A stretch of 64,000 nucleotides of DNA from an uncultured Caulobacteraceae bacterium (GTDB lineage: Bacteria > Pseudomonadota > Alphaproteobacteria > Caulobacterales > Aquidulcibacteraceae), in contig CADEDT010000002.1 of assembly GCA_902826145.1 (NCBI GenBank), forward strand, positions 17,194 through 81,193, read 5' to 3'. Below are positions 35,975 to 44,309 of the stretch, in pieces (within the stretch, counting starts at the first letter, position 1; every line of letters starts with the position of its first letter). Under the pieces are notes generated by a model. The model was not told the DNA's origin, did no database searches, and was given only the letters and a program-made list of their open reading frames with translations. Position numbers and translations under genes: made by a program.

Positions 35975-37467
35975 GGAATCTTGATCTCCGGGGTGAGGCC
36001 CAATGCACCGGCGGCGTAATCGAGCCGCCGCTGCACGGTTTCTGTGACGAGGTGCGCTGCCTTCTTCTTCACCCGAAGCAGCAGCCGCCCGTCAACAGCC
36101 TCTATCTCCACTGCGGCCAAAAGCGGCTCGCTGCGACCGGAAAGATCAGCGCCGAGGCGCAGTGCGGCGCCGAGCGCAGCGGCCGCTGCCTGCCGCTCAT
36201 CGCTCAGGAGCCGCATGTAGGCGTCAGCATGGCGCGGCGGGGCCTTGGTGTAGCGGTGATGGATTGCGGCGGCGAGGAAAGCGCGCTCCTCGTGATTGAT
36301 GGCGGCTAGCGGCGCCCGAAGGATCAGATCGAACATCACCTCGACGCGCTGATCGGGATGGAGCGGGCCGCCGACATCCGCAAGGCGCGCCGCCGCGCCG
36401 CGCAGCACTTCTTCGCGCTTCTTCGGGAAGACGTACGGCTGGCCATCGAACATCGGTGCGATCCATGTCTCGAGGGCTTGGCCAAAATCGCGCGTTCGAG
36501 TCCACCGACCCGCGAGCGCTTCGGCGGCTGCGATGAGTGGATGTACGGCAAGCGCCTGCTCGCTCATGCGCTCAATAAGTACCCCTTCACGCAAACCGAA
36601 TGCGGATAGGATGACGCGGTCGAATTGGCCGGCCTGCATGACATGCTCGAGCACAACAGCGGCATACGGCAGCGTCTCAGCGCGCTTCGCGGCGGCTTCC
36701 TCGAGTTTTTCCAGTGAGCGGCGGCTTTGCTTGCGCACGACATCGGCGACCTTCAACACTTCCGCGCGGCTCATTTCGTGGTGGTGCAGCACGCCGAGTG
36801 GATGATTTTTCAGCGCGATGTCGATGCGGCCGAGTGCACGCCAAGCGCCGCCAACCGCGTAGAAATCGCCGCCGCGTTTGCCTAGAAGCTTGGTGCGATC
36901 TAGCGCCTGCTCGACCAGCTTGTTGACTTTGACATAGTCGAAATCGTGCTCGTCCATCAGTGTGAGCGGGCCGAGCGGAAAAGTCTCACCGCGGCCTACG
37001 CCCTTTGGACCAATCTCGATAAGCTCGAGACTGGCGCCGCCAAGATCGCCGACGATGCCCTTTGCGTCTGGCGCGCCAGCGCTGACGCCAAGCGCAGACA
37101 ACCGCGCCTCGTCTTCGCCACTCAAAATGCGGAGCTTGATCCCCGTGTCGGCTTCCATGCGCTCCGCGAACTCGCGGCCATCCTTCGCTTCGCGCACAGC
37201 GGCGGTGCCGACGGCGTAGACGTCCTTTACGTCCAAGCCTTCGATCAACGTACCGAAGCGACGGATAGCCTTCAGCGCGGAGTCGACGCCATCCTTCGCG
37301 AGCTTACCCGTGCGCGCCTCACCGCGACCGAGACCCGCCATGACCTTCTCGTTGAGGATCGGCGTCATCGCGCGGCCGTCGATGCGGTAGACGACGAGGC
37401 GCACGGAGTTGGAGCCGACGTCGATGACGGCGGCTTCCTGTCCGTCGCGAAGCACCCGCGACGTCAT
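35971..37467 (-). CDS. ppx: Exopolyphosphatase, Ppx/GppA family
   Basis: This enzyme removes terminal phosphate from polyphosphate (Ppx) or converts pppGpp to ppGpp (GppA); the two activities cannot be told apart here. The 498-residue protein has the ASKHA-fold motifs VIDVGSNSVRLVVYRI (about 15-30), VGTAAVREAKDG (about 85-96) and VGDLGGASLELIEIG (about 137-151). A C-terminal HD-like helical region contains EERAFLAAAIHHRY. It is 12 bp downstream of ppk, so synthesis and breakdown of polyphosphate are encoded together. Confidence 0.93.
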   Translation of the reverse strand: MTSRVLRDGQEAAVIDVGSNSVRLVVYRIDGRAMTPILNEKVMAGLGRGEARTGKLAKDGVDSALKAIRRFGTLIEGLDVKDVYAVGTAAVREAKDGREFAERMEADTGIKLRILSGEDEARLSALGVSAGAPDAKGIVGDLGGASLELIEIGPKGVGRGETFPLGPLTLMDEHDFDYVKVNKLVEQALDRTKLLGKRGGDFYAVGGAWRALGRIDIALKNHPLGVLHHHEMSRAEVLKVADVVRKQSRRSLEKLEEAAAKRAETLPYAAVVLEHVMQAGQFDRVILSAFGLREGVLIERMSEQALAVHPLIAAAEALAGRWTRTRDFGQALETWIAPMFDGQPYVFPKKREEVLRGAAARLADVGGPLHPDQRVEVMFDLILRAPLAAINHEERAFLAAAIHHRYTKAPPRHADAYMRLLSDERQAAAAALGAALRLGADLSGRSEPLLAAVEIEAVDGRLLLRVKKKAAHLVTETVQRRLDYAAGALGLTPEIKIP

Positions 37468-37479
37468 TGCACGTTACTC

Positions 37480-39690
37480 TTACGAGGTGCGGCGCGCGCC
37501 GATGTGATCGAACGCGGCTGGCGCATCGCCTTTGCCCGCACGACCGCGGCCCGAGAGGCTCGGGTTGCGCATGAAGTAATTGTGCGCGGAGAACGGTTCG
37601 TCAGGCAGCTTCGAAACATCAACTCGTGTGAATACCCCATCCTGGTCCATGTACCAGGACTGCGCCTCATCATTGAGGTTCGCGACCATGATCTGGTCGA
37701 GAACTTGCTGATGTACGGTGGGATTTTCAACCGGGCAAAGGACTTCCACCCGCCGCTCCAGGTTCCGTGGCATCCAATCAGCTGAGGATATGAAGACCTT
37801 GGCCTTGGCATTCGGCAACTTCGCTCCGTTGCCGAAACAGACGATGCGGGAGTGTTCGAGGAATCGCCCAACGATGGATTTGACGCGAATGTTCTCGCTC
37901 ATGCCGGGTACGCCGGGCCGCAGGCAGCAGATACCGCGCACGACGAGGTCAATCTTCACGCCCTCATTTGAGGCGCGATAGAGCGCGTCGATGATCTCGG
38001 GATGCACAAGCGCGTTGAGTTTGGCCCAGATCGAGCCGCCGCGACCCGCGCGTGCGTGTTCGATCTCATCCTCGATCAGCTGCAAGATCGTCGCCTTCGA
38101 GTTGATCGGCGACATAGCGATCTTCTCGAGCTGTGCGGGACGCGCGTAGCCGGTGACAAAGTTGAACAGGCGGTTCGCGTCGCGGCCCAGAGCGGGGTCG
38201 CACGTAAACAGCGAGAGGTCGGTGTAGATACGCGCCGTAACCGGGTGATAGTTGCCGGTGCCGAAGTGCGTGTAAGTGCGCAAGCCTTCGGGCTCACGCC
38301 GCACCACAAGACTTACCTTTGCGTGCGTCTTGAAGTCGATGAAGCCGTAGACAACCGAGGCGCCTGCAGCTTCGGGCTTGCGGGCGACATGGAGGTTTGT
38401 CTCTTCGTCGAAGCGCGCCTTGAGTTCGATGAGCGCCGTGACGTTCTTGCCGGCTTCAGCGGCAGCGACCAACGCTGCAACAATCAGTGAATCTCGCGAC
38501 GTGCGGTAGAGCGTTTGCTTGATGGCGACGACAGCCGGATCCGCGGCCGCCTGGCGCACGAACTGCACGACCGAGTCGAAGGATTCGAACGGGTGGTGGA
38601 CGAGGATGTCCTTCGCGCGAATGGCTGCAAAGCTATCGCCGCCGAAATCCTTGATGCGCTCGGGGAAGCGCGGCTCGTAGCGCTTGAACTTGAGGTCTGG
38701 GCGCTCCTCGTTGACCAGGGCCGAAAGCGCCGCGAGGCCCAGCATGCCATCGACGATAAACACATCGCGCGCGTCGGCTTCGAGTTCGCGCACGATAAAG
38801 GCGCGCAAGTCTTCCGGCATCGACGCTTCGACCTTGAGCCGGACGATGTCGCCCAGCCGGCGTTCCTTTAGGCGGGCCTCGAACTCGCGAACGAGATCTT
38901 CGGCTTCTTCCTGGATTTCGATGTCGCTATCGCGAACGACGAGGAATCCGCCCCGGGCTTCGACTATATATCCAGGGAAGAGTTCGTTCAGGAACAGCGT
39001 AATCGTGTTCTCGAGCGTCAGGAAGCGCCGCTGCATGCGCTCACCTGGCTCCAGATCGACCTGCGGATGCGCCAGCGTCACATCGATGAAGCGCGCCACT
39101 TGCGTGGGCACGGGGATCAGAGCGTTGAGTGCGCGGCCATCGCCCTTGCGCTTCAGCTTAAGTGCGATGGCGAAGCCCAGGTTCGGGATGAATGGAAACG
39201 GGTGCGCGGGATCAACGGCGAGCGGCGTCAATAGCGGGAAGACTTCCGCCATGAAGAGCTGCTTCAGGAATTTGCGCTCTTCGTCGGTCAGCTCTTCGGG
39301 ATCGAGGACCGAAATGCCAGCGCCGCGCAAATCCACGCGCAGTTCGCGCCAGCGTTCCTGCTGACGCTCGATCAGCCTGGTGGCTTCCGCGTGGATACGC
39401 GTCATTTGCTCCGCCGGCGTGAGGCCGTCATTGCTCACCACGGTGACGCCCGCCTTCACCTGCTCATGCAAGCCAGCGACGCGGACCATGTAGAATTCGT
39501 CGAGGTTCGAAGCAGAGATGGACAGAAAACGCAGCTGTTCCAGCAGCGGATGATTGCGGTTCTCGGCCTCTTCCAACACGCGCGTGTTGAACGCGAGCCA
39601 CGAAAGCTCGCGATTGATGAACCGCTTGGGGTCCGTCAGCGACGGCGTGTTCTGCGCCGTTGCGCGCGACTTCTTGCGCGACTTCGCCAT
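37480..39690 (-). CDS. ppk: Polyphosphate kinase 1
   Basis: Ppk1 makes inorganic polyphosphate from ATP through a phospho-histidine intermediate. The 736-residue protein has the N-domain signature [20 protein letters not shown] (about 22-41) and [17 protein letters not shown]. The catalytic region includes [18 protein letters not shown] (about 460-477), which carries the autophosphorylated His, and [16 protein letters not shown] (about 590-605). The N-terminus begins with a basic stretch, MAKSRKKSR. It lies 3 bp after hdaA and before ppx. Confidence 0.96.
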   Translation of the reverse strand: MAKSRKKSRATAQNTPSLTDPKRFINRELSWLAFNTRVLEEAENRNHPLLEQLRFLSISASNLDEFYMVRVAGLHEQVKAGVTVVSNDGLTPAEQMTRIHAEATRLIERQQERWRELRVDLRGAGISVLDPEELTDEERKFLKQLFMAEVFPLLTPLAVDPAHPFPFIPNLGFAIALKLKRKGDGRALNALIPVPTQVARFIDVTLAHPQVDLEPGERMQRRFLTLENTITLFLNELFPGYIVEARGGFLVVRDSDIEIQEEAEDLVREFEARLKERRLGDIVRLKVEASMPEDLRAFIVRELEADARDVFIVDGMLGLAALSALVNEERPDLKFKRYEPRFPERIKDFGGDSFAAIRAKDILVHHPFESFDSVVQFVRQAAADPAVVAIKQTLYRTSRDSLIVAALVAAAEAGKNVTALIELKARFDEETNLHVARKPEAAGASVVYGFIDFKTHAKVSLVVRREPEGLRTYTHFGTGNYHPVTARIYTDLSLFTCDPALGRDANRLFNFVTGYARPAQLEKIAMSPINSKATILQLIEDEIEHARAGRGGSIWAKLNALVHPEIIDALYRASNEGVKIDLVVRGICCLRPGVPGMSENIRVKSIVGRFLEHSRIVCFGNGAKLPNAKAKVFISSADWMPRNLERRVEVLCPVENPTVHQQVLDQIMVANLNDEAQSWYMDQDGVFTRVDVSKLPDEPFSAHNYFMRNPSLSGRGRAGKGDAPAAFDHIGARRTS

Positions 39691-39693
39691 CTG

Positions 39694-40380
39694 TTAACCG
39701 TCTCCACCAACCCAGCGCGCCTGCACTCTTTCCAGCGCCCGCTTGGCGATCGCTGTGGTGACAGGCTTCGCCCCGCGCACCAGCTCCTGGTCCAAAGCCG
39801 CCGCCCATTGCCGGGCCGCAGCAAAGGTCCTCGGGAGCCTGCGCACGAGGAATTTGGCGGCATCATCGCTCAATTGGATGAATTGTTCGCGACAAATGCG
39901 GCGCAAAACGACGTCCATTAGCGCCTCGTCGGGCTCCCCCAGCTTAGCAACCGGTAAAGATGACAACCGAGAGCGCAGGTCCGGAAGTTGGATCGCCCAG
40001 GTCGAGGGTGGGGCGACACCCACCACCAGAACTGCGCCGCGCTCGCTGCGGGCCATATCGAGCACCCGCCAAAACATCGCTTCGTCGCGCTCTCTATCGG
40101 CATCATCGATGATGAGCCGACCGTCCGCTTCGCGGAAAATGGCGGCGGCGTCCTCGGGCGCGGCTTGAGCCGAGACTTGGCGGGCGCCGGTTTCAAGCGC
40201 CCAGGCGAGCGCTAGGTGGGTCTTACCCGAACCAGAGGGGCCGGAAAGCGCCAGCGCGCCGCCTGGCCAGGTGCGCCAGTCCGTCAGCAGCTTGGCCGCG
40301 TCGCGGTTTGCTTCGGCCACCACCAGCTTGTCGGGCGAGCGATCGCCCATGCGGAACTCGAACAGGCGGGGCTGGTCCAT
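39694..40380 (-). CDS. hdaA: DnaA-related regulatory ATPase (HdaA/Hda)
   Basis: HdaA works with the sliding clamp to stimulate ATP hydrolysis by DnaA, preventing re-initiation of replication. The 228-residue protein is the AAA+ core of DnaA without its DNA-binding domain IV. Its N-terminal QPRLFEFRMG contains a QxxLF-like clamp-binding motif. Walker A is GPSGSGKTHLA (about 44-54) and Walker B is LIIDDADRE (about 94-102). The synteny with ppk and purMN is that of Caulobacter-type hdaA. Confidence 0.9.
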   Translation of the reverse strand: MDQPRLFEFRMGDRSPDKLVVAEANRDAAKLLTDWRTWPGGALALSGPSGSGKTHLALAWALETGARQVSAQAAPEDAAAIFREADGRLIIDDADRERDEAMFWRVLDMARSERGAVLVVGVAPPSTWAIQLPDLRSRLSSLPVAKLGEPDEALMDVVLRRICREQFIQLSDDAAKFLVRRLPRTFAAARQWAAALDQELVRGAKPVTTAIAKRALERVQARWVGGDG

Positions 40381-40392
40381 TGGCCTGCCGGT

Positions 40393-41463
40393 CTATCTCC
40401 CGGCGACGCGCAGGGTTGGTCCCTGCGCGGTGTCGGCAAGGCTCACGCCACGCCGCTGAAGCTCAGCCGCAAGTTGATTGCGATCGCCGACGAAGGAGAA
40501 CGAAACGAGCGCGCCGTCGCGGCCAACGGCTTCAATGCGGATTTCGGAGATCAGAGTTTGCGCCGCGCCTTCGAGCGCATTCTTAATCTGCTCCCATTGC
40601 GCTTGGCTGGAATAAAGCGCTGACGCGGAGATGCGGCCACGCTGGCCACCGCCTGTGGCGACACGGCCTTTCCACTCATTCTGAATACGCACGCTGGCTT
40701 GATCTGCGAGCGAAGCGAACGCTGTGCGCAACGCGGCTGCGTCCGTGCCATTTACGCGCGCCGTCACTTCGCCGCGCGGACGCGTAGCGTTGGCGTCGAC
40801 TTCGACGAGCGTCGCGGTTGCTGTTGAACCCTGCACGCGGAGCGTTGCGTAGAGCGCGGACGCGGCGGCCGCTCGCTGCGCAAACGGACCAGCGGTTTGC
40901 CATGCGGGTGCGCCTTGCAGCTCGGCAGGCGCAGCCACCAGCGGCACGAGTTCTTCGCCGAAGCCGCCATTTGTCCAAACATCGCGCCACAGCGCAGCGG
41001 TTTCTTCCGCCGTGCCGTCGGCAACCAGCGGTGCGACCAGAACGGGCGCAGTGCGCGTATCGACGACGGTGAGGTTGTTCTGACGCAGCAGCGAGCGCAC
41101 GCCTGATGGATCAAAGCGCACAGTGAGGCGGCCAATGTAGCGCGTGCCGGAGCGGCGCTCTTCTTCAACGTCGACGCTGGAAACCAGCCGCTCGATGGCG
41201 GTCGGATCGATTTGAGGGACGCCGCGCTGGGCCAATTCCTCGGGAATGGTGAGGCGGCGCACGAGGCGGTCGAAGCCCAAACGTTGCGCTGCCGCAAAGC
41301 CCGCCTGCTGCGCGGCGGCGGCGTTAGCGGCGGTTTCGTCCACACGCACGCCGGCCACGGCGTAGACATTGTCGCGCCCCTGGGCGCTTGCCGCACCGGG
41401 CGCAAACGCGCACAAGGCCGCAAGGAAAACAGCGGCAAACGCTGCCAAAGGCGGAAATTTCAT
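40393..41463 (-). CDS. DUF2066 domain-containing exported protein
   Basis: The ATG at 41463 gives 356 residues with a Sec signal peptide (about 1-28, ending ASAQG). DUF2066 follows: VYAVAGVRVDETAANAAAA, then GFDRLVRRLTIPEEL, GTRYIGRLTVRFDPSGVRSL and the TAPVLVAPL motif. The C-terminal half has GRISASALYSSQAQWEQIKN. The domain usually lies next to purM and hdaA in alpha- and gammaproteobacteria; its function is unknown but it is periplasmic. The frame stays open upstream to 42123, but that part is antisense to purM and not coding. Confidence 0.88.
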   Translation of the reverse strand: MKFPPLAAFAAVFLAALCAFAPGAASAQGRDNVYAVAGVRVDETAANAAAAQQAGFAAAQRLGFDRLVRRLTIPEELAQRGVPQIDPTAIERLVSSVDVEEERRSGTRYIGRLTVRFDPSGVRSLLRQNNLTVVDTRTAPVLVAPLVADGTAEETAALWRDVWTNGGFGEELVPLVAAPAELQGAPAWQTAGPFAQRAAAASALYATLRVQGSTATATLVEVDANATRPRGEVTARVNGTDAAALRTAFASLADQASVRIQNEWKGRVATGGGQRGRISASALYSSQAQWEQIKNALEGAAQTLISEIRIEAVGRDGALVSFSFVGDRNQLAAELQRRGVSLADTAQGPTLRVAGR

Positions 41464-41538
41464 TACTGAACCTCGGTGTCGGGAGACCCTACCCGGCGCG
41501 GAATCGCCTATCAATGTGGCGGCTTCTGGACTCATCAC

Positions 41539-42570
41539 GTGACCAATACCCCGGGAACAAACGGACTTACCTATCGCGACGCCGGTGTGGATATCGACGA
41601 AGGCGAGCGCCTCGTCGATCTCATTAAGCCGGCTGCGAAATCCACAGCCCGCCCTGGCGCGGAGGCTGCTCTGGGCGGATTCGCGGCCGCGTTCGATCCA
41701 AAAGCGGCTGGATTCAAGGACCCCATCTTCCTGGCGACCACCGACGGCGTCGGCACCAAGCTGAAAATCGCCATCGAAAGCGGACGGCATGAGACCGTCG
41801 GGATCGATCTGGTGGCGATGTGCGTGAACGATTTGAGCGCCCAAGGCGCTGAGCCACTGATGTTCTTGGACTATTACGCCACCGGCAAACTCAACGCCGA
41901 TGAAGCGGCGCTCGTCGTGCAAGGCATCGCCGAAGGCTGCCGCCAAGCAGGTGCGGCGCTCGCGGGCGGCGAGACGGCGGAAATGCCCGGCATGTACGGC
42001 AAAGGCGATTACGATCTCGCTGGGTTCTCGGTGGGCGCAGCTGAACGTGGAACGCTGCTGCCGCGCGTCGGCGAGATGCAAGCGGGCGACGTGATTGTTG
42101 GCATTGCATCGAGCGGGCCGCATTCGAACGGCTATTCGCTGGTGCGCAAAGTCGTGGAGCGCTCAGGTCTCGCTTGGGACGCGCCCGCGCCGTTCGCGCC
42201 GGGCAAGACACTCGCGGAGGCGTTGCTGACGCCAACGCGCATTTACGCGAAAGCGCTCAAACCAATCTTCGACGCGAAGCTCGCGAAAGGCGCGGCGCAC
42301 ATCACTGGCGGCGGCCTGGTCGAGAACACGCCACGCGCGCTGCCAGATCATCTGGAAGCAGAGTTCGATTGGAACGCATGGCAGCGCCCTGCCGTGTTCG
42401 AGTGGTTGCAGTCGACCGGCGGCGTTCCTGAAGAAGACATGCGTCGCACGTTTAATCTGGGCATCGGCATGATCCTAATCGTGTCGCCCGACGATGTCGG
42501 CGCCGTCGACAAGTTCCTCGCGCTCGAGGGTCTGAAAGCGCTTGAGATCGGCGTGCTCAAGGCCGCATGA
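41539..42570 (+). CDS. purM: Phosphoribosylformylglycinamidine cyclo-ligase
   Basis: PurM (AIR synthetase) closes the imidazole ring in step five of purine synthesis. The GTG at 41539 gives 343 residues, the family's normal length; an alternative at 41476 would leave only 12 bp to the divergent gene. Motifs include [13 protein letters not shown] near the start, [15 protein letters not shown] (about 63-77), [11 protein letters not shown] (about 143-153) and [11 protein letters not shown]. Its stop overlaps purN (ATGA). Confidence 0.95.
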   Translation: MTNTPGTNGLTYRDAGVDIDEGERLVDLIKPAAKSTARPGAEAALGGFAAAFDPKAAGFKDPIFLATTDGVGTKLKIAIESGRHETVGIDLVAMCVNDLSAQGAEPLMFLDYYATGKLNADEAALVVQGIAEGCRQAGAALAGGETAEMPGMYGKGDYDLAGFSVGAAERGTLLPRVGEMQAGDVIVGIASSGPHSNGYSLVRKVVERSGLAWDAPAPFAPGKTLAEALLTPTRIYAKALKPIFDAKLAKGAAHITGGGLVENTPRALPDHLEAEFDWNAWQRPAVFEWLQSTGGVPEEDMRRTFNLGIGMILIVSPDDVGAVDKFLALEGLKALEIGVLKAA

Positions 42571-43139
42571 GCAAGAAACGCGTCGCCATTCTGATCTCAG
42601 GGCGCGGCAGCAATCTGCAGGCGCTCTTGAATGCCGAGCAGGACGCGTACGAAATTGTCCTCGTTATTTCGAATGTACCGGACGCTGCGGGACTCGAACG
42701 GGCGCGCGAGGCCGGCGTTGACGCCCTGACGCTCGACCACAAACTCTACGGCAAGGATCGCGAAGCATTCGAACGCGACCTCGATAATTCACTCGTACTG
42801 CGCGACATCGAGATCGTCGCCCTCGCCGGTTTTATGCGCGTGCTGACGCCGTTCTTCGTGCGCGCTTGGGCTGGGCGGTTGGTGAACATCCATCCTTCGC
42901 TGCTGCCGAAACACCCCGGCACCAAAACGCACGAACGCGCACTTGCTGCTGGCGACACCGAGCACGGGGCGACGGTGCATCTCGTCGTCGAAGAGGTGGA
43001 TGCGGGCGAGATCATCGGCCAGGCGTCGATGCCAATCCTGCCCAGTGACACGCCGGAGACGCTCGCCGAGCGGGTGCTCCAATTGGAGCATGAACTCTAC
43101 CCGCGATGCCTAGCGCAGTTGGCGCGCAAAATAAGCTGA
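42567..43139 (+). CDS. purN: Phosphoribosylglycinamide formyltransferase
   Basis: PurN transfers a formyl group from 10-formyl-THF to GAR, step three of purine synthesis. The 190-residue protein has the start [14 protein letters not shown] (about 8-21), which binds phosphate. The catalytic triad is in [26 protein letters not shown] sequence (N and H of NIHPS at about 107-111) with the Asp in [13 protein letters not shown]. It is translationally coupled to purM. A small hairpin (43142-43155) follows the stop. Confidence 0.95.
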   Translation: MSKKRVAILISGRGSNLQALLNAEQDAYEIVLVISNVPDAAGLERAREAGVDALTLDHKLYGKDREAFERDLDNSLVLRDIEIVALAGFMRVLTPFFVRAWAGRLVNIHPSLLPKHPGTKTHERALAAGDTEHGATVHLVVEEVDAGEIIGQASMPILPSDTPETLAERVLQLEHELYPRCLAQLARKIS

Positions 43140-43141
43140 GC

Positions 43142-43155
43142 GTCCGGTATCGGAC
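43142..43155 (+). terminator. Short hairpin after purN
   Basis: GTCCG-gtat-CGGAC is a perfect 5-bp stem with a 4-nt loop immediately after the purN stop. No T-tract follows, so it is a weak terminator at best or a processing site. Confidence 0.35.
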
Positions 43156-43268
43156 ACAGCCAGCGCGGTTGTATCGAGGGTGATAAGCGCTACTTAGTGG
43201 GTATCGCTCGCTAGCGTTTGGGCGCGAGCGGCTGGGAGTTTTGCGCTCTTGCCCTTGAGGCGAGCGTT

Positions 43269-43964
43269 ATGTCCCGGCCAGTATTTTTGAATCGATTGCT
43301 GAAGTCGCTCAGCGCCGCGGATCGCGCGTTGCTGGAAGGCGAACTCGAGCGCGTTGAGCTTAAGCTCCGCGAAACGCTGGAAACAGCCAACACGCCGATA
43401 TCGCACGCCTACTTCCCCGAAAGCGGCATTATCTCGATCGTCGCAAAGTCTCGGGACGACCATATCGAAACCGGTGTTATCGGTCGCGAAGGCATGACCG
43501 GCGCCGCGGTGGTGATGGGCAATCATCGCTCCCCAAACGACGCAATTGTGCAGGTCGCCGGCAGCGCGCACCGCATTGAGGCCGATCAGCTTCGTTCAGC
43601 CATGGATGCAAGCGCATCTTTGCGCCAAACTCTGCAGCGTTTTACGCACGTTTTCATGGTCCAGGTTTCACAAACCGCGCTCGCAAGCGGACGCGGCAAG
43701 ATCGCGGAGCGTTTAGCGAGATGGTTGCTCATGGTGCACGACCGGAGCGACGATGATGAAATCCGCCTGACTCACGAATTCATTGCAGTGATGCTGGGTG
43801 TGCGACGCCCGGGTGTAACGGACGCTCTGAATGAAATGGAAGGCGGTGGTCTAATCCGCACGACGCGGGCCACGATTCAGATCGCCGATCGCCGAGGGCT
43901 CCTGCGCATAGCGGGAGCCGCCTATGGAGTTCCCGAGGCGGAGTACGAGCGGCTGCTAGGCTGA
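43269..43964 (+). CDS. Crp/Fnr family transcriptional regulator
   Basis: The ATG at 43269 gives 231 residues: an N-terminal cyclic-nucleotide-binding-like beta barrel (about 10-125, YFPESGIISIVAKSRDDH, then TGVIGREGMTGAAVVMG) and a C-terminal winged helix (about 150-225). The recognition region is LTHEFIAVMLGVRRPGVTDALNEME. FNR-type iron-sulfur cysteines are absent, and the cAMP-binding Arg-Ser pair is not evident, so the signal is unknown. Many such genes are scattered in soil alphaproteobacteria. The palindrome TGTACG-tttt-CGTACA lies just downstream. Confidence 0.85.
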   Translation: MSRPVFLNRLLKSLSAADRALLEGELERVELKLRETLETANTPISHAYFPESGIISIVAKSRDDHIETGVIGREGMTGAAVVMGNHRSPNDAIVQVAGSAHRIEADQLRSAMDASASLRQTLQRFTHVFMVQVSQTALASGRGKIAERLARWLLMVHDRSDDDEIRLTHEFIAVMLGVRRPGVTDALNEMEGGGLIRTTRATIQIADRRGLLRIAGAAYGVPEAEYERLLG

Positions 43965-43977
43965 GGCTGAGCTCCAC

Positions 43978-43993
43978 TGTACGTTTTCGTACA
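43978..43993. repeat. Perfect palindrome TGTACGttttCGTACA
   Basis: A 6-bp inverted repeat with a TTTT spacer lies 13 bp after the regulator's stop codon. It may be a terminator-like hairpin or a binding site for a dimeric regulator. A second overlapping pair, CACTGT (43975-43980) with ACAGTG (44003-44008), could compete with it. Confidence 0.4.
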
Positions 43994-44080
43994 AACTGAT
44001 CGACAGTGTCGTCGGCGCAGCCCACACTTCGCGGATCGTCAGCCATCATTTTGGGCGCTGACGACTGAGAGACACTTCGT

Positions 44081-44098
44081 GCTCCCGCCTGTGGGAGC
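44081..44098 (+). promoter_or_regulatory. Hairpin enclosing the ribosome binding site of the small zinc-finger-like gene
   Basis: GCTCCC-gcctgt-GGGAGC is a perfect 6-bp stem. The Shine-Dalgarno GGAG (44094-44097) lies in its 3' arm, 7 bp before the GTG start at 44105. Folding would block ribosome access, so translation could be conditional. Confidence 0.4.
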
Positions 44099-44104
44099 AG
44101 AGCT

Positions 44105-44296
44105 GTGTCGTCATTCTCTTCAGAACAGGGTTCCAGCCGCCTTCAAGATGATCCCGAAGGACAAGCGCGCTCAAATAAGTTGGAGCGTTCGAGGTGTCCG
44201 ACATGCGGGCAAGAATTCAGCGTCAACGATCTCGACGATGTCTTCTACCACGACGGCAATCCGCACGACCCACGGCCGGCTCCAGATAAAACCTGA
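44105..44296 (+). CDS. Small zinc-finger-like protein (63 aa)
   Basis: This is a GTG start with a well-spaced GGAG. The N-terminal 30 residues are polar and low-complexity. Then C31-P-T-C34-G-Q-E-F is followed by VFYHDGNPHDP with H49 and H54, giving C-x2-C-x14-H-x4-H, a plausible single zinc finger. The length and charged tail are those of small alphaproteobacterial zinc-ribbon proteins; no family name is offered. The gene ends 13 bp before the convergent stop of the MBL fusion gene. A longer frame in another phase (44079-44555) lies antisense to that gene and is rejected. Confidence 0.5.
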   Translation: MSSFSSEQGSSRLQDDPEGQARSNKLERSRCPTCGQEFSVNDLDDVFYHDGNPHDPRPAPDKT

Positions 44297-44309
44297 TGCG
44301 GTTCGCTTG

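Noticed and set aside
40393..42123. Extended DUF2066 gene reaching across purM
   Set aside because: The part beyond 41463 is antisense to purM and precedes a good signal peptide starting at 41463.
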